A stretch of 9,447 bases of DNA from DATCJU01 sp036562635. Lineage in GTDB: Bacteria > Actinomycetota > Actinomycetes > Mycobacteriales > Pseudonocardiaceae. The position numbers and the translations under genes were made by a program. Location of the stretch: positions 1-9,447 of the forward strand of contig DATCJU010000018.1 of NCBI GenBank assembly GCA_036562635.1, read 5' to 3'. The notes under the pieces were generated by a model that searched no databases, was not told the DNA's origin, and saw only the letters and a list, made by a program, of their open reading frames with translations. Within the stretch, counting starts at the first letter, position 1; the number at the start of each line of letters is the position of its first letter. Below, piece by piece: positions 1 through 6,867 of this stretch.

Positions 1-1439
1 TGGTTGACGTCGTGCTGGTACTGGCCGACTCCGATGGACTTGGGATCGATCTTGACCAGCTCGGCCAGCGGGTCCTGGAGCCGGCGGGCGATGGACACCG
101 CGCCGCGCAGTGAGACGTCCAGGTCGGGCAGTTCCTGGGAGGCGTACGCGGACGCCGAGTACACCGACGCCCCGGCCTCGGACACCACGACCTTGGTCAA
201 CCCCAGGTCCGGGTACCGCTTGATCAGCTCACCGGCCAGCTTGTCGGTCTCCCGCGAGGCGGTGCCGTTGCCGATCGCGACGAGTTCGACACGGTGTGTG
301 CGGGCCAGGCGGGCCAGGACCTCGATCGACTCGTCCCAGCGGCCGTGCGGCTGGTGCGGGTGGATCGTGGTGGTGGCCACCACCTTGCCGGTCCCGTCGA
401 CCACCGCGACCTTCACCCCGGTGCGGTAGCCCGGGTCGAGCCCCATCGTGGGGCGGGTGCCGGCAGGAGCGGCCAGCAGCAGGTCGCGCAGGTTGGCGGC
501 GAACACCCGCACGGCCTCGTCCTCGGCGGCCTGCCGCAGTCGGGTGCGCAGGTCGACGCTCAGGTGGACCAGGATGCGGGTCCGCCACGCCCAACGCACG
601 GTGTCCAGCAGCCATCGGTCGGCCGGTCGGCCCTGGTCGGCGATGCCGAACCGCTCGGCGATCCGCTGCTCGTAGTCGCTGGGGCCGGTGCGCGGGGCCT
701 CGGCGTCCTCCGCACCCTCCGGGTCCATGGTCAGGTCGAGGACCTCCTCCTTCTCCCCGCGCAGCATGGCCAGCACCCGGTGCGAGGGCAGCGAGGTGAA
801 GGGCTCGGAGAAGTCGAAGTAGTCGGCGAACTTGGCGCCGGTCTCCTCCTTGCCCTCGCGCACCCGGGAGACCAGCCGGCCCCGGGTCCACATCCGTTCC
901 CGCAGCTCCCCGATCAGGTCGGCGTCCTCGGAGAACCGCTCGACCAGAATCGCGCGGGCTCCTTCCAGCGCCGCGGCCGCGTCGGCGACGCCCCGGTCGG
1001 GGTCCACGAACGCGGCCGCCGCCTCGTGCGGGTCCTGGGTGGGGTCGCCCAGGAGCTGGTCGGCCAGCGGCTCCAGCCCGGCCTCCCGGGCGATCTGGGC
1101 CTTGGTGCGCCGCTTGGGCTTGTAGGGCAGGTAGATGTCCTCGAGGCGCGCCTTGGAGTCGGCCGCCATGATCTGGGCTTCCAGCGCCGCATCGAGCTTG
1201 CCCTGGGCGCGGATCGACTCCAGGATCGCCGTGCGCCGCTCCTCCAACTCCCGCAGGTAGCGCAACCGTTCCTCGAGCGCGCGGAGCTGCGCGTCGTCGA
1301 GCATCCCGGTGGCTTCCTTGCGGTACCGGGCGATGAACGGCACGGTGGCGCCACCGTCGAGCAGCTCGACGGCCGCCGCCACCTGCCACTCGTGGACGCC
1401 GAGTTCCTCGGCGATTCTCTGGTGCACAGACGTGGTCAC
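1..1439 (-). CDS. tex: Tex family transcription accessory / RNA-binding protein (3' end cut off by window)
   Basis: The minus strand reads open for 479 codons from a GTG at 1437-1439 to the left edge, with two bases left over. The start MTTSVHQRIAEELGV, the early FIARYRKEATGMLDD and the later IYLPYKPKRRTKAQIA are hallmarks of Tex, a cytoplasmic RNA-binding protein linked to transcription and general expression fitness. The YqgF/RNase H-like domain begins near residue 332 with MGLDPGYRTG and continues through AIGNGTASRETD and VVVSEAGASVYSASAYA. The helix-hairpin-helix and C-terminal S1 RNA-binding domains of this family (usually about 780-800 residues) would lie beyond the window. An AGGA lies just upstream of the GTG, at short spacing; no better start is seen upstream, although the frame stays open. 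No clear promoter is visible. Family assignment is very secure; the exact cellular role of Tex is only partly known. Confidence 0.96.
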   Translation of the reverse strand, partial: MTTSVHQRIAEELGVHEWQVAAAVELLDGGATVPFIARYRKEATGMLDDAQLRALEERLRYLRELEERRTAILESIRAQGKLDAALEAQIMAADSKARLEDIYLPYKPKRRTKAQIAREAGLEPLADQLLGDPTQDPHEAAAAFVDPDRGVADAAAALEGARAILVERFSEDADLIGELRERMWTRGRLVSRVREGKEETGAKFADYFDFSEPFTSLPSHRVLAMLRGEKEEVLDLTMDPEGAEDAEAPRTGPSDYEQRIAERFGIADQGRPADRWLLDTVRWAWRTRILVHLSVDLRTRLRQAAEDEAVRVFAANLRDLLLAAPAGTRPTMGLDPGYRTGVKVAVVDGTGKVVATTTIHPHQPHGRWDESIEVLARLARTHRVELVAIGNGTASRETDKLAGELIKRYPDLGLTKVVVSEAGASVYSASAYASQELPDLDVSLRGAVSIARRLQDPLAELVKIDPKSIGVGQYQHDVN

Positions 1440-1558
1440 GATCCTGATCCGCTTTCTCGCTGATGCTGGCAGTGCTGTGCCGGTGCCGGGTGGCCGGCGG
1501 GCGTCTCCGCACAGCTTGCCCGATCACGGTGCCCCGGCGTGCGGGGTGGGGAAGGAGC

Positions 1559-1599
1559 GGGGGCGGTGGGGAACCACCGTCGGTTCCACCACCGCCCCC
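1559..1599 (-). terminator. Strong hairpin terminator after the small coiled-coil gene
   Basis: Bases 1559-1575 (GGGGGCGGTGGGGAACC) pair with 1582-1599 across a six-base loop. This gives 17 base pairs with a single bulged A at 1588. It begins 10 bases past the minus-strand stop codon at 1609-1611 and separates that gene from tex. There is no T-run, as is common for actinobacterial terminators. The stem could also work in the other direction, but no plus-strand gene ends here. Confidence 0.8.
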
Positions 1600-1608
1600 G
1601 GCGTGAAC

Positions 1609-2070
1609 TCACTCGCTCAGTTCGGCCAGAGCGCGCTTGACCTTCTCCAGCTCCGCCTCGAGCTCCTGCATCCGGGCACGATGCTGCTCCCGTGCCTCAG
1701 CCAGGACGCTCTCGATGGTGCCGGAGATGTCCGGGTGCAGTTCCCGCGCGGCCCGGGCCACGGCGGAGGCCGGGATCGGCAGTCCGCGCACGAGGCGGGT
1801 GTTGCCGTGCACCAGGTCGGCCTGCCAGTCGCCCTCGGCCGTGCCCGTCACGGTCAGGGTCAGCGCGACGGTGCGCGTCTTGCGCGCGGTGCTCTTCTGG
1901 CGCGAGCGGCCGTTCTTCGCCGGTGCCTCGTCGGCAGGTCGCGCCTCGCCCGTGGGCTGCGCGGACTGCTCGCCGTCGGTGCTCGCCGGCGGCACGGTCG
2001 ACGAGTCCTCGGCGGAGACGGGAGCCGACTGCTCCGCGGCGTCCGGCTGTGTGGATGGGGCCGAGCTCAC
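1609..2070 (-). CDS. Small Ala/Pro-rich protein with C-terminal coiled coil, probable DUF6319 family
   Basis: This gene encodes 153 residues from a GTG at 2068-2070, preceded by AGAGGAAA with AGG about nine bases upstream, a good ribosome-binding site. Residues 1 to about 55 are low-complexity (Ser, Ala, Pro, Glu) and probably disordered. A basic patch follows (KNGRSRQKSTARKTRT), then a compact segment that looks beta-rich (VALTLTVTGTAEGDWQADLVHG) and contains RLVRGLPIPASAVARAA. The last 35 or so residues form a charged heptad-like helix ending ELEAELEKVKRALAELSE, a likely coiled coil. I recall this pattern from an actinobacterial family of unknown function, DUF6319; that name is from memory. 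No signal peptide or membrane segment is seen, so it is probably cytoplasmic, and the basic patch could bind nucleic acid (inference). It lies upstream of tex on the same strand, but a strong terminator sits between them. A candidate SOS box lies 86 bases upstream of its start. Confidence 0.85.
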   Translation of the reverse strand: MSSAPSTQPDAAEQSAPVSAEDSSTVPPASTDGEQSAQPTGEARPADEAPAKNGRSRQKSTARKTRTVALTLTVTGTAEGDWQADLVHGNTRLVRGLPIPASAVARAARELHPDISGTIESVLAEAREQHRARMQELEAELEKVKRALAELSE

Positions 2071-2151
2071 GTGATGTTTCCTCTCACCCTGAACGGTTCC
2101 TGTGCAGCGGCACCCGGTTCTCCTGTCGGGACGGTGGGCGCCGCGGGCGAG

Positions 2152-2181
2152 ATGCTAGAACATCCGTTCGATTCCCACGAA
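2152..2181 (-). promoter_or_regulatory. Possible promoter for the small coiled-coil gene
   Basis: On the minus strand a -10-like TAGCAT (2157 to 2152) lies 18 bases from a weak -35-like TTCGTG (2181 to 2176). The SOS-like element falls almost exactly between them and overlaps the -10, which is where a repressor would block. The -35 is a poor match, so this rests mainly on the -10 and the operator position. It predicts a 5' untranslated leader of about 75 bases. Confidence 0.3.
2156..2171. promoter_or_regulatory. Candidate LexA operator (SOS box)
   Basis: The 16 bases TAGAACATCCGTTCGA match the actinobacterial/Gram-positive SOS consensus TCGAAC-N4-GTTCGA at 11 of the 12 specified positions; only A2157 differs. 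The core GAAC-N4-GTTC is intact. It lies in the divergent region, 86 bases from the small gene's start and about 240 bases from the recD2 start. LexA binding here is inferred from the motif and from the repair role of RecD2. Confidence 0.55.
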
Positions 2182-2414
2182 TCGCCAGGGAGAGCCCTGC
2201 GTCCACTGTAGACGACGTGTGACAGGCGCCGCGGCGGTGGATCGGCGTGACGGACAACTGGCACGGGGCCACCCGACGCCGGAACGCCGGACGCGTCGTG
2301 CCCATGATCGTCGCTCGGGCGTGGATGATGAGACCGAGCCCCTTCGGACACCGGGCCCGAGGGTCGGGTCGCCGGTCGGGGTGGCCAGGACGGACGCGGA
2401 TGGGTGGTGGGGTG

Positions 2415-4649
2415 ATGACCCGGCCGGGCACTGTCGGTCACGCGGTGCTGGAGGCGGTACTGGAGCGCATCACCTACGCCAACGAGGAGACCGGGTACAC
2501 GGTGGCGCGAGTGGCCACGGACCGCAGCCGCGACCTGTTGACCGTGGTCGGCCCGTTGCTGGGCGCCCAGCCGGGCGAGTCGCTGCGCCTGCAGGGGCGA
2601 TGGACGAGCCATCCGCAGTACGGCCGTCAGTTCGAGGTCCACTCCTACACCACGGTGCTGCCCGCCACGGTGCAGGGGATCCGCCGCTACCTGGGATCGG
2701 GCCTGATCAAGGGCATCGGCCCCAGGCTGGCCGAGCGGATCGTGAACCACTTCGGCGTCGACACGCTGCGGGTCATCGAGGAGGAACCGGATCGGCTGAC
2801 CGAGGTGGACGGCCTGGGCCCCAAACGAACCGCGATGATCAGCGCGGCCTGGGAGGAACAGAAGGCCATCAAGGAGGTCATGGTCTTCCTGCAGGGCGTC
2901 GGGGTGTCCACGTCCCTGGCGGTGCGGATCTACAAGACCTACGGGGACGAGGCGATCACCGTGGTCCGGGAGGAGCCGTACCGGCTGGCCGCCGAGGTGT
3001 GGGGCATCGGCTTCAGGACCGCCGACACCATCGCCCAACACGTCGGGATCCCGCACGAGTCCCCGCAGCGGGTGAAGGCGGGTCTGCAGTACACCCTGTC
3101 CGAGGCCGCCGAGAACGGGCACTGCTACCTGCCCGAGGAGCGGCTCGTCGGCGAGGCGGCGAAGATCCTCGAGGTCCCGCCGGCACTGGTCACCTCCTGC
3201 CTGGACGAGCTGGTCGCCGAGGAGGGGGTGGTCCGCGAGGAGCTGACCGGCCCCGAGGGGGAGCCGGTACGGGCGGTCTACCTGGTGCCGTTCCACCGCG
3301 CGGAGGTCGCGCTGGCCCAGGGCCTGCTCCGGCTGCTGCGCACCCCTGCGGAGCGGATGCCCGCCTTCGCTACCGTGGACTGGAACCGGGCGCTGGCCTG
3401 GCTGCGCGAGCGGACCGGGGTCGAGCTCGCCGCCGAGCAGGAGCAGGCGGTCCGGCTGGCCCTGACCGAGAAGGTCGCCGTGCTCACCGGTGGCCCGGGG
3501 TGCGGCAAGAGCTTCACCGTGCGCTCCGTGGTCACCCTGGCCCGAGCCAAGGGAGCCCGGGTCCTGCTGGCCGCGCCCACCGGCCGGGCGGCCAAGCGAC
3601 TGGCGGAGCTGACCGGTTGCGAGGCCGCCACCGTGCACCGCCTGCTGCAGCTCAGGCCGGGTGGGGAGGCCGCCCACGACCGGGAGAATCCGCTGGACGC
3701 GGACCTGGTCGTGGTGGACGAGGCGTCCATGTTGGACCTGCTGCTGGCCAACAAGCTGGTCAAGGCGGTCCCGCCCGGGGCGCATCTGCTGCTCGTCGGT
3801 GACGTCGACCAGCTGCCCAGCGTGGGGGCGGGGGAAGTGCTGCGTGACCTGTTGGCGGCCGAGTCCGTCCCGCGGGTCCGGCTGACCCGCGTCTTCCGTC
3901 AGGCTCAGCAGTCGGGCGTGGTGACCAACGCCCACCGCATCAACCGTGGTCTTCCGCCCGTGACCCAGGGCCTGCCCGACTTCTTCCTGTTCCCGGTCGA
4001 GGACCCGCAGGCCGCGGCTGAGCTCACCGTGGACGTCGTGGCCCGTCGCATCCCTGCACGGTTCGGCCTCGACCCGCGGCGGGACGTCCAGGTGCTCACC
4101 CCCATGCACCGCGGTCCCGCGGGGGCCGGTGCGCTCAACACCCTGCTGCAGGAGGCGCTCACCCCCTCCCGTCCCGACCGGCCGGAGCGACGGTCCGGGG
4201 GCCGGGTGTTCCGGGTCGGCGACAAGGTCACCCAGATCCGCAACAACTACGACAAGGGCCAGGCGGGGGTGTTCAACGGCACCGTCGGGGTGGTCACCGG
4301 GATCTCGTTGGACGACCACCGGCTCACCGTGCTTACCGACGAGGACGAGCACATCGACTACGACTTCGACGAGCTCGACGAACTCGCCCACGCCTACGCG
4401 GTCACCGTCCACCGCTCCCAGGGCAGCGAGTACCCCGCGGTGGTCGTTCCGATCACCACCAGCGCGTGGATGATGCTGCAGCGCAACCTGCTGTACACGG
4501 CGGTGACCCGAGCCCGGCGACTCGTCGTCCTGGTCGGTTCCCGCCGGGCGCTGGCCCAGGCCGTGCGGACCGTCGGTGCCGGCCGCCGACACACCGCGCT
4601 GCGTCACCGACTCACCCGTTTCGAGGGGATCGCAGGTGACAACAGCTGA
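2415..4649 (+). CDS. recD2: RecD2-type ATP-dependent 5'-3' DNA helicase
   Basis: The protein is 744 residues if started at ATG 2415, the usual size for RecD2, a stand-alone superfamily 1B helicase acting in DNA repair and recombination without RecBC. An N-terminal OB-like region is followed by helix-hairpin-helix repeats (KGIGPRLAERI near 100, VDGLGPKRTAMI, VWGIGFRTADTIA). The motor has Walker A GGPGCGKS at 359-366, Walker B VVVDEAS with D435-E436, GDVDQLPSVGAGE near 462, and RVFRQAQQS. Late motifs are GDKVTQIRNNYDKG, VTVHRSQGSEYP near 663 and LLYTAVTRAR near 693. ATG 2400 is five codons upstream with AGGA nine bases before it, and is an equally good start (749 residues). A GTG at 2247 is open but adds residues unlike the family. 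A candidate SOS box lies in the upstream region. The stop is 59 bases before the mscR start. Confidence 0.96.
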   Translation: MTRPGTVGHAVLEAVLERITYANEETGYTVARVATDRSRDLLTVVGPLLGAQPGESLRLQGRWTSHPQYGRQFEVHSYTTVLPATVQGIRRYLGSGLIKGIGPRLAERIVNHFGVDTLRVIEEEPDRLTEVDGLGPKRTAMISAAWEEQKAIKEVMVFLQGVGVSTSLAVRIYKTYGDEAITVVREEPYRLAAEVWGIGFRTADTIAQHVGIPHESPQRVKAGLQYTLSEAAENGHCYLPEERLVGEAAKILEVPPALVTSCLDELVAEEGVVREELTGPEGEPVRAVYLVPFHRAEVALAQGLLRLLRTPAERMPAFATVDWNRALAWLRERTGVELAAEQEQAVRLALTEKVAVLTGGPGCGKSFTVRSVVTLARAKGARVLLAAPTGRAAKRLAELTGCEAATVHRLLQLRPGGEAAHDRENPLDADLVVVDEASMLDLLLANKLVKAVPPGAHLLLVGDVDQLPSVGAGEVLRDLLAAESVPRVRLTRVFRQAQQSGVVTNAHRINRGLPPVTQGLPDFFLFPVEDPQAAAELTVDVVARRIPARFGLDPRRDVQVLTPMHRGPAGAGALNTLLQEALTPSRPDRPERRSGGRVFRVGDKVTQIRNNYDKGQAGVFNGTVGVVTGISLDDHRLTVLTDEDEHIDYDFDELDELAHAYAVTVHRSQGSEYPAVVVPITTSAWMMLQRNLLYTAVTRARRLVVLVGSRRALAQAVRTVGAGRRHTALRHRLTRFEGIAGDNS

Positions 4650-4674
4650 CGCCGGGGGTGTCCGCTGGTAAAAG
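4646..4674 (+). promoter_or_regulatory. Weak candidate promoter for mscR
   Basis: CTGACG (4646-4651) and TAAAAG (4669-4674) are separated by 17 bases, resembling a housekeeping -35/-10 pair at ideal spacing. The element overlaps the recD2 stop codon. mscR could instead be read through from recD2, since no terminator lies between them. Confidence 0.3.
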
Positions 4675-4708
4675 TGATCAGCGACATACCCGGAGTCAGG
4701 AAGCGGTG

Positions 4709-5800
4709 ATGCTCATGGCCCAGCGGGTTCGCGGCGTGGTCGCCACGGCGAAGGGCGCGCCGGTACAGGTGGAGACGATCGTGGTACCCGATCCCGGTCC
4801 CGGTGAGGCCGTGGTGCGGATCCAGGCGTGCGGGGTCTGCCACACGGATCTGCACTACCGGGAGGGCGGGATCACCGACGACTTCCCGTTCCTGCTCGGC
4901 CACGAGGCCGCGGGCGTGGTCGAACAGGTCGGCGACGGGGTCGACGAGGTGGCCCCAGGGGACTTCGTGGTGCTCAACTGGCGGGCGGTGTGCGGCCGAT
5001 GCCGCGCGTGCCTGCGGGGCCGTCCCTGGTACTGCTTCGACACCCACAACGCGGCCCAGCCGATGACCCTGACCGACGGGACCCCGCTTACTCCCGCGTT
5101 GGGCATCGGTGCCTTCGCGGAGAAGACACTGGTCCACGCCGGACAGTGCACCAAGGTGGACCCCGAGGCCCGCCCGGCGGCGGTGGGGCTGCTCGGCTGC
5201 GGGGTGATGGCCGGTCTCGGCGCGGCCCTCAACACCGGTGGGGTGACCCGGGGCGACTCGGTCGCGGTGATCGGGTGCGGTGGCGTGGGCAACGCCGCGG
5301 TGGCCGGTGCCCGACTGGCCGGAGCAGCCAGGATCATCGCGGTCGACATCGACGCGCGGAAACTGGAGTGGGCCCGCCGGCTCGGCGCCACGCACGTCGT
5401 GGACGCCCGGCAGCACGATCCGGTGGAGGCGATCCGGGAGCTGACCGGAGGGTTCGGTGCCGACGTGGTCATCGACGCCGTCGGCCGCCCGGAGACCTGG
5501 AAACAGGCCTTCTACGCCCGTGACCTGGCCGGCACGGTGGTCCTGGTCGGGGTGCCCACTCCCGACATGCGCCTGGAGATGCCGCTGCTGGACTTCTTCT
5601 CCCGCGGCGGGGCGCTGAAGTCGAGCTGGTACGGCGACTGCCTGCCGAGCCGGGACTTCCCCATGCTGGTGGACCTGTACCGGCAGGGCCGGTTGGACCT
5701 GGACGCCTTCGTCACCGAGGAGATCGCCCTGGACCAGGTGGAGGAGGCGTTCGACCGGATGCACGCCGGGGACGTGTTGCGTTCGGTGGTGGTCTTCTGA
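4709..5800 (+). CDS. mscR: S-(hydroxymethyl)mycothiol dehydrogenase / S-nitrosomycothiol reductase
   Basis: A zinc-dependent medium-chain alcohol dehydrogenase of 363 residues. With NAD it oxidises S-hydroxymethylmycothiol, formed spontaneously from formaldehyde and mycothiol, to S-formylmycothiol; family members also reduce S-nitrosomycothiol. Catalytic zinc ligands are visible as C41 (in CGVCHTD), H65-E66 (LLGHEAAG) and C164 (GLLGCGVMAG). The structural zinc cysteines are C95, C98, C101 and C109. The Rossmann glycine motif is GCGGVG at 189-194, with acidic D213 favouring NAD. Segments such as FVVLNWRAVCG, GIGAFAEKTLVHAGQCTKVDP and GGALKSSWYGDCLPSRDFP match, from memory, the M. tuberculosis protein (Rv2259). 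ATG 4709 follows AGGAAG by five bases; ATG 4715 (spacing 11) and GTG 4706 are alternatives. The next gene starts 34 bases downstream, in a likely operon. Confidence 0.94.
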   Translation: MLMAQRVRGVVATAKGAPVQVETIVVPDPGPGEAVVRIQACGVCHTDLHYREGGITDDFPFLLGHEAAGVVEQVGDGVDEVAPGDFVVLNWRAVCGRCRACLRGRPWYCFDTHNAAQPMTLTDGTPLTPALGIGAFAEKTLVHAGQCTKVDPEARPAAVGLLGCGVMAGLGAALNTGGVTRGDSVAVIGCGGVGNAAVAGARLAGAARIIAVDIDARKLEWARRLGATHVVDARQHDPVEAIRELTGGFGADVVIDAVGRPETWKQAFYARDLAGTVVLVGVPTPDMRLEMPLLDFFSRGGALKSSWYGDCLPSRDFPMLVDLYRQGRLDLDAFVTEEIALDQVEEAFDRMHAGDVLRSVVVF

Positions 5801-5834
5801 TGCACCCCGTTCTCCGGGTCGGGAGGGTGAGCCG

Positions 5835-6464
5835 GTGACCGTGCGGATCGACCACACCATCACCTCGGGCACGTTCTCCCTGGACGGCCAGACCTTCGAC
5901 GTGGACAACAACGTCTGGGTGCTCGGCGACGACACCGAGTGCGTGGTGATCGACGCCCCACACGACGTGGACGCGGTGCTGGACGTGGTGGGGGGCCGTC
6001 GGGTGCGGGCCATCCTCGCCACCCATGCCCACGACGACCACGTGCGGGTGGCTCCGGCGCTGTCCGAGGCGACCGGGGCGCCGGTGCTGCTCCATCCCGC
6101 CGACCGGGTGTTGTGGGACCTGGTCCACTCCACCACGAGCCCGGGAGGGGAGCTGCACGACGGGCAGCAGATCACGGTGGCCGGGGTGACCCTGCACGTG
6201 CTGCACACCCCCGGACATGCGCCCGGGGCGTGCTGCTTCCACGTTCCGCAGCTCGGGGTGGTGTTCACCGGGGACACCCTGTTCGCCGGGGGACCCGGTG
6301 CCACCGGGCGGTCCTACAGCGATTTCGACACCATCATCGCCTCGATCCGGGACCGGCTGTTCACCCTGCCGCCCGACACCGTGGTGCACACCGGGCACGG
6401 GGAGAGCACCTCCATCGGTGCCGAGGCCCCACATCTGTCGGAGTGGATCGCCCGCGGTTACTGA
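5835..6464 (+). CDS. Metallo-beta-lactamase-fold hydrolase, glyoxalase II-like, paired with mscR
   Basis: The protein has 209 residues, starting at a GTG with GGGAGG eight bases upstream. It is a compact MBL-fold hydrolase with all expected metal ligands. These are THAHDDH at 63-69 (H64, H66, D68, H69), H128 in HTPGH, D147 in FTGDTLF and H188 in HTGHGEST. The THxHxDH form and the short length resemble glyoxalase II, which hydrolyses thioesters of small thiols. It lies 34 bases after mscR with no terminator between, so the two are very likely co-transcribed. The same pairing occurs, as I recall, in M. tuberculosis (Rv2259-Rv2260). By context it may hydrolyse S-formylmycothiol to formate and mycothiol; that substrate is inference. 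No signal peptide or membrane segment is present, so it should be cytoplasmic. A general mycothiol-thioester hydrolase role is the main alternative. Confidence 0.9.
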   Translation: MTVRIDHTITSGTFSLDGQTFDVDNNVWVLGDDTECVVIDAPHDVDAVLDVVGGRRVRAILATHAHDDHVRVAPALSEATGAPVLLHPADRVLWDLVHSTTSPGGELHDGQQITVAGVTLHVLHTPGHAPGACCFHVPQLGVVFTGDTLFAGGPGATGRSYSDFDTIIASIRDRLFTLPPDTVVHTGHGESTSIGAEAPHLSEWIARGY

Positions 6465-6476
6465 CCCCTGTTCGGC

Positions 6477-6514
6477 GGCCGACCCGCCCAGTTCCGGTGC
6501 TGGGCGGGTCGGCC
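6477..6514. terminator. Perfect 15-bp hairpin, probable bidirectional terminator
   Basis: GGCCGACCCGCCCAG (6477-6491) pairs perfectly with 6500-6514 across an eight-base loop, TTCCGGTG. It begins 12 bases after the stop of the MBL gene, ending the mscR operon. On the minus strand it begins 12 bases after the stop of the candidate 19-residue micro-ORF, so it could serve both. No T-run follows on either strand. Confidence 0.85.
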
Positions 6515-6526
6515 CGAGCGGAGTCG

Positions 6527-6586
6527 TCAGTGCGTGGCTCGGCCGAAACCGGTCCAGCAATCCGGCAGGAAAGCAGCCTGCTCCAC
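6527..6586 (-). CDS. Possible 19-residue micro-ORF with ideal ribosome-binding site
   Basis: On the minus strand, GGAGG (6598-6594) lies seven bases before a GTG at 6584-6586. The frame reads MEQAAFLPDCWTGFGRATH and stops at 6527-6529. The stop is followed 12 bases later by the perfect hairpin at 6514-6477, mirroring the 12-base gap after the convergent MBL gene. I do not recognise the peptide. It carries single Cys, Trp and Asp residues and ends in His, but no recognisable RiPP-modifying enzyme is nearby. It is not an obvious leader peptide, because no minus-strand gene follows before the hairpin. Third positions are about 74% G or C, below the neighbouring genes, which weakens the coding case. 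The GGAGG could be chance in GC-rich DNA. Confidence 0.33.
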   Translation of the reverse strand: MEQAAFLPDCWTGFGRATH

Positions 6587-6598
6587 GGTTTCTCCTCC
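6584..6598 (-). promoter_or_regulatory. Consensus Shine-Dalgarno site of the micro-ORF
   Basis: On the minus strand the sequence is GGAGGAGAAACCGTG, an extended anti-16S match with a seven-base spacer to GTG. It is the strongest translation-start signal in the convergent region and the main reason for calling the micro-ORF. Confidence 0.4.
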
Positions 6599-6660
6599 GG
6601 TGGGGGTGATGGAGGTACACCGTGGGTGAGCCGTCGGGCGCCGTCCCGCGCGGATGCGGA

Positions 6661-6692
6661 GGGGGCGATCGGAACGCCTTCCGACCGCCCCC
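6661..6692 (-). terminator. Hairpin favoured in minus-strand RNA
   Basis: Bases 6661-6674 pair with 6679-6692 across a four-base loop, CGCC. On the plus strand one position is an A-C mismatch, but in minus-strand RNA the same position is a G-U pair, giving 14 pairs. This asymmetry suggests the structure acts in transcripts running leftward. Such a transcript would be read-through from the helicase gene, whose stop is 265 bases away, or an independent RNA. No T-run follows. Confidence 0.5.
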
Positions 6693-6867
6693 GCCCTCCC
6701 CACCGTGCCTGCGGTCCCCGATTCCGCTGGACGTGGTGTGCGGCGACCCCCTCACCGCGATGGCCGGTCGCCGCCTTTCCGGTGGACGGGCCCCGACCCC
6801 CGTCCGGTCCGGTTGCTTGGGCGTGGCACCCGCGCAGGAACCAGCATGGTCGATCCACGGCCGTGAC

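Larger units (their letters stand above)
2071..2414. other. Divergent intergenic regulatory region between the small gene and recD2
   Basis: This stretch separates two divergently transcribed genes. It holds the ribosome-binding site of the minus-strand gene, a GAAC-N4-GTTC element at 2156-2171, an overlapping inverted repeat at 2169-2184, and a tiny hairpin at 2186-2199 (CAGGG-AGAG-CCCTG). The recD2 frame is open back to a GTG at 2247. The 50 or so residues this would add are Arg/Gly/Pro-rich and unlike RecD2, so the region is treated as non-coding. No convincing plus-strand -35/-10 pair was found. Confidence 0.6.

Noticed and set aside
229..1527. 432-codon minus-strand frame and a 389-codon plus-strand frame over tex
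   Set aside because: Both are out-of-frame shadows of Tex. The real tex frame is open throughout and carries the family motifs.
1532..1546. Short hairpin CCCCG-GCGTG-CGGGG upstream of tex
   Set aside because: Only five base pairs in very GC-rich DNA, with no pairing support for a riboswitch or attenuator.
2186..2199. CAGGG-AGAG-CCCTG dyad in the divergent region
   Set aside because: Five base pairs in GC-rich sequence; too short to call an operator or terminator on its own.
2247..2414. N-terminal extension of RecD2 from GTG 2247
   Set aside because: The added 56 residues are Arg/Gly/Pro-rich and do not resemble RecD2. Starts at 2400 or 2415 give the usual family length.
2067..4607. 846-codon open frame on the minus strand opposite recD2
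   Set aside because: It is antisense to a complete RecD2 with all motifs. Its translation is Gly/Arg/Pro/His/Gln-rich with no recognisable domain, as expected from the complement of GC-biased codons.
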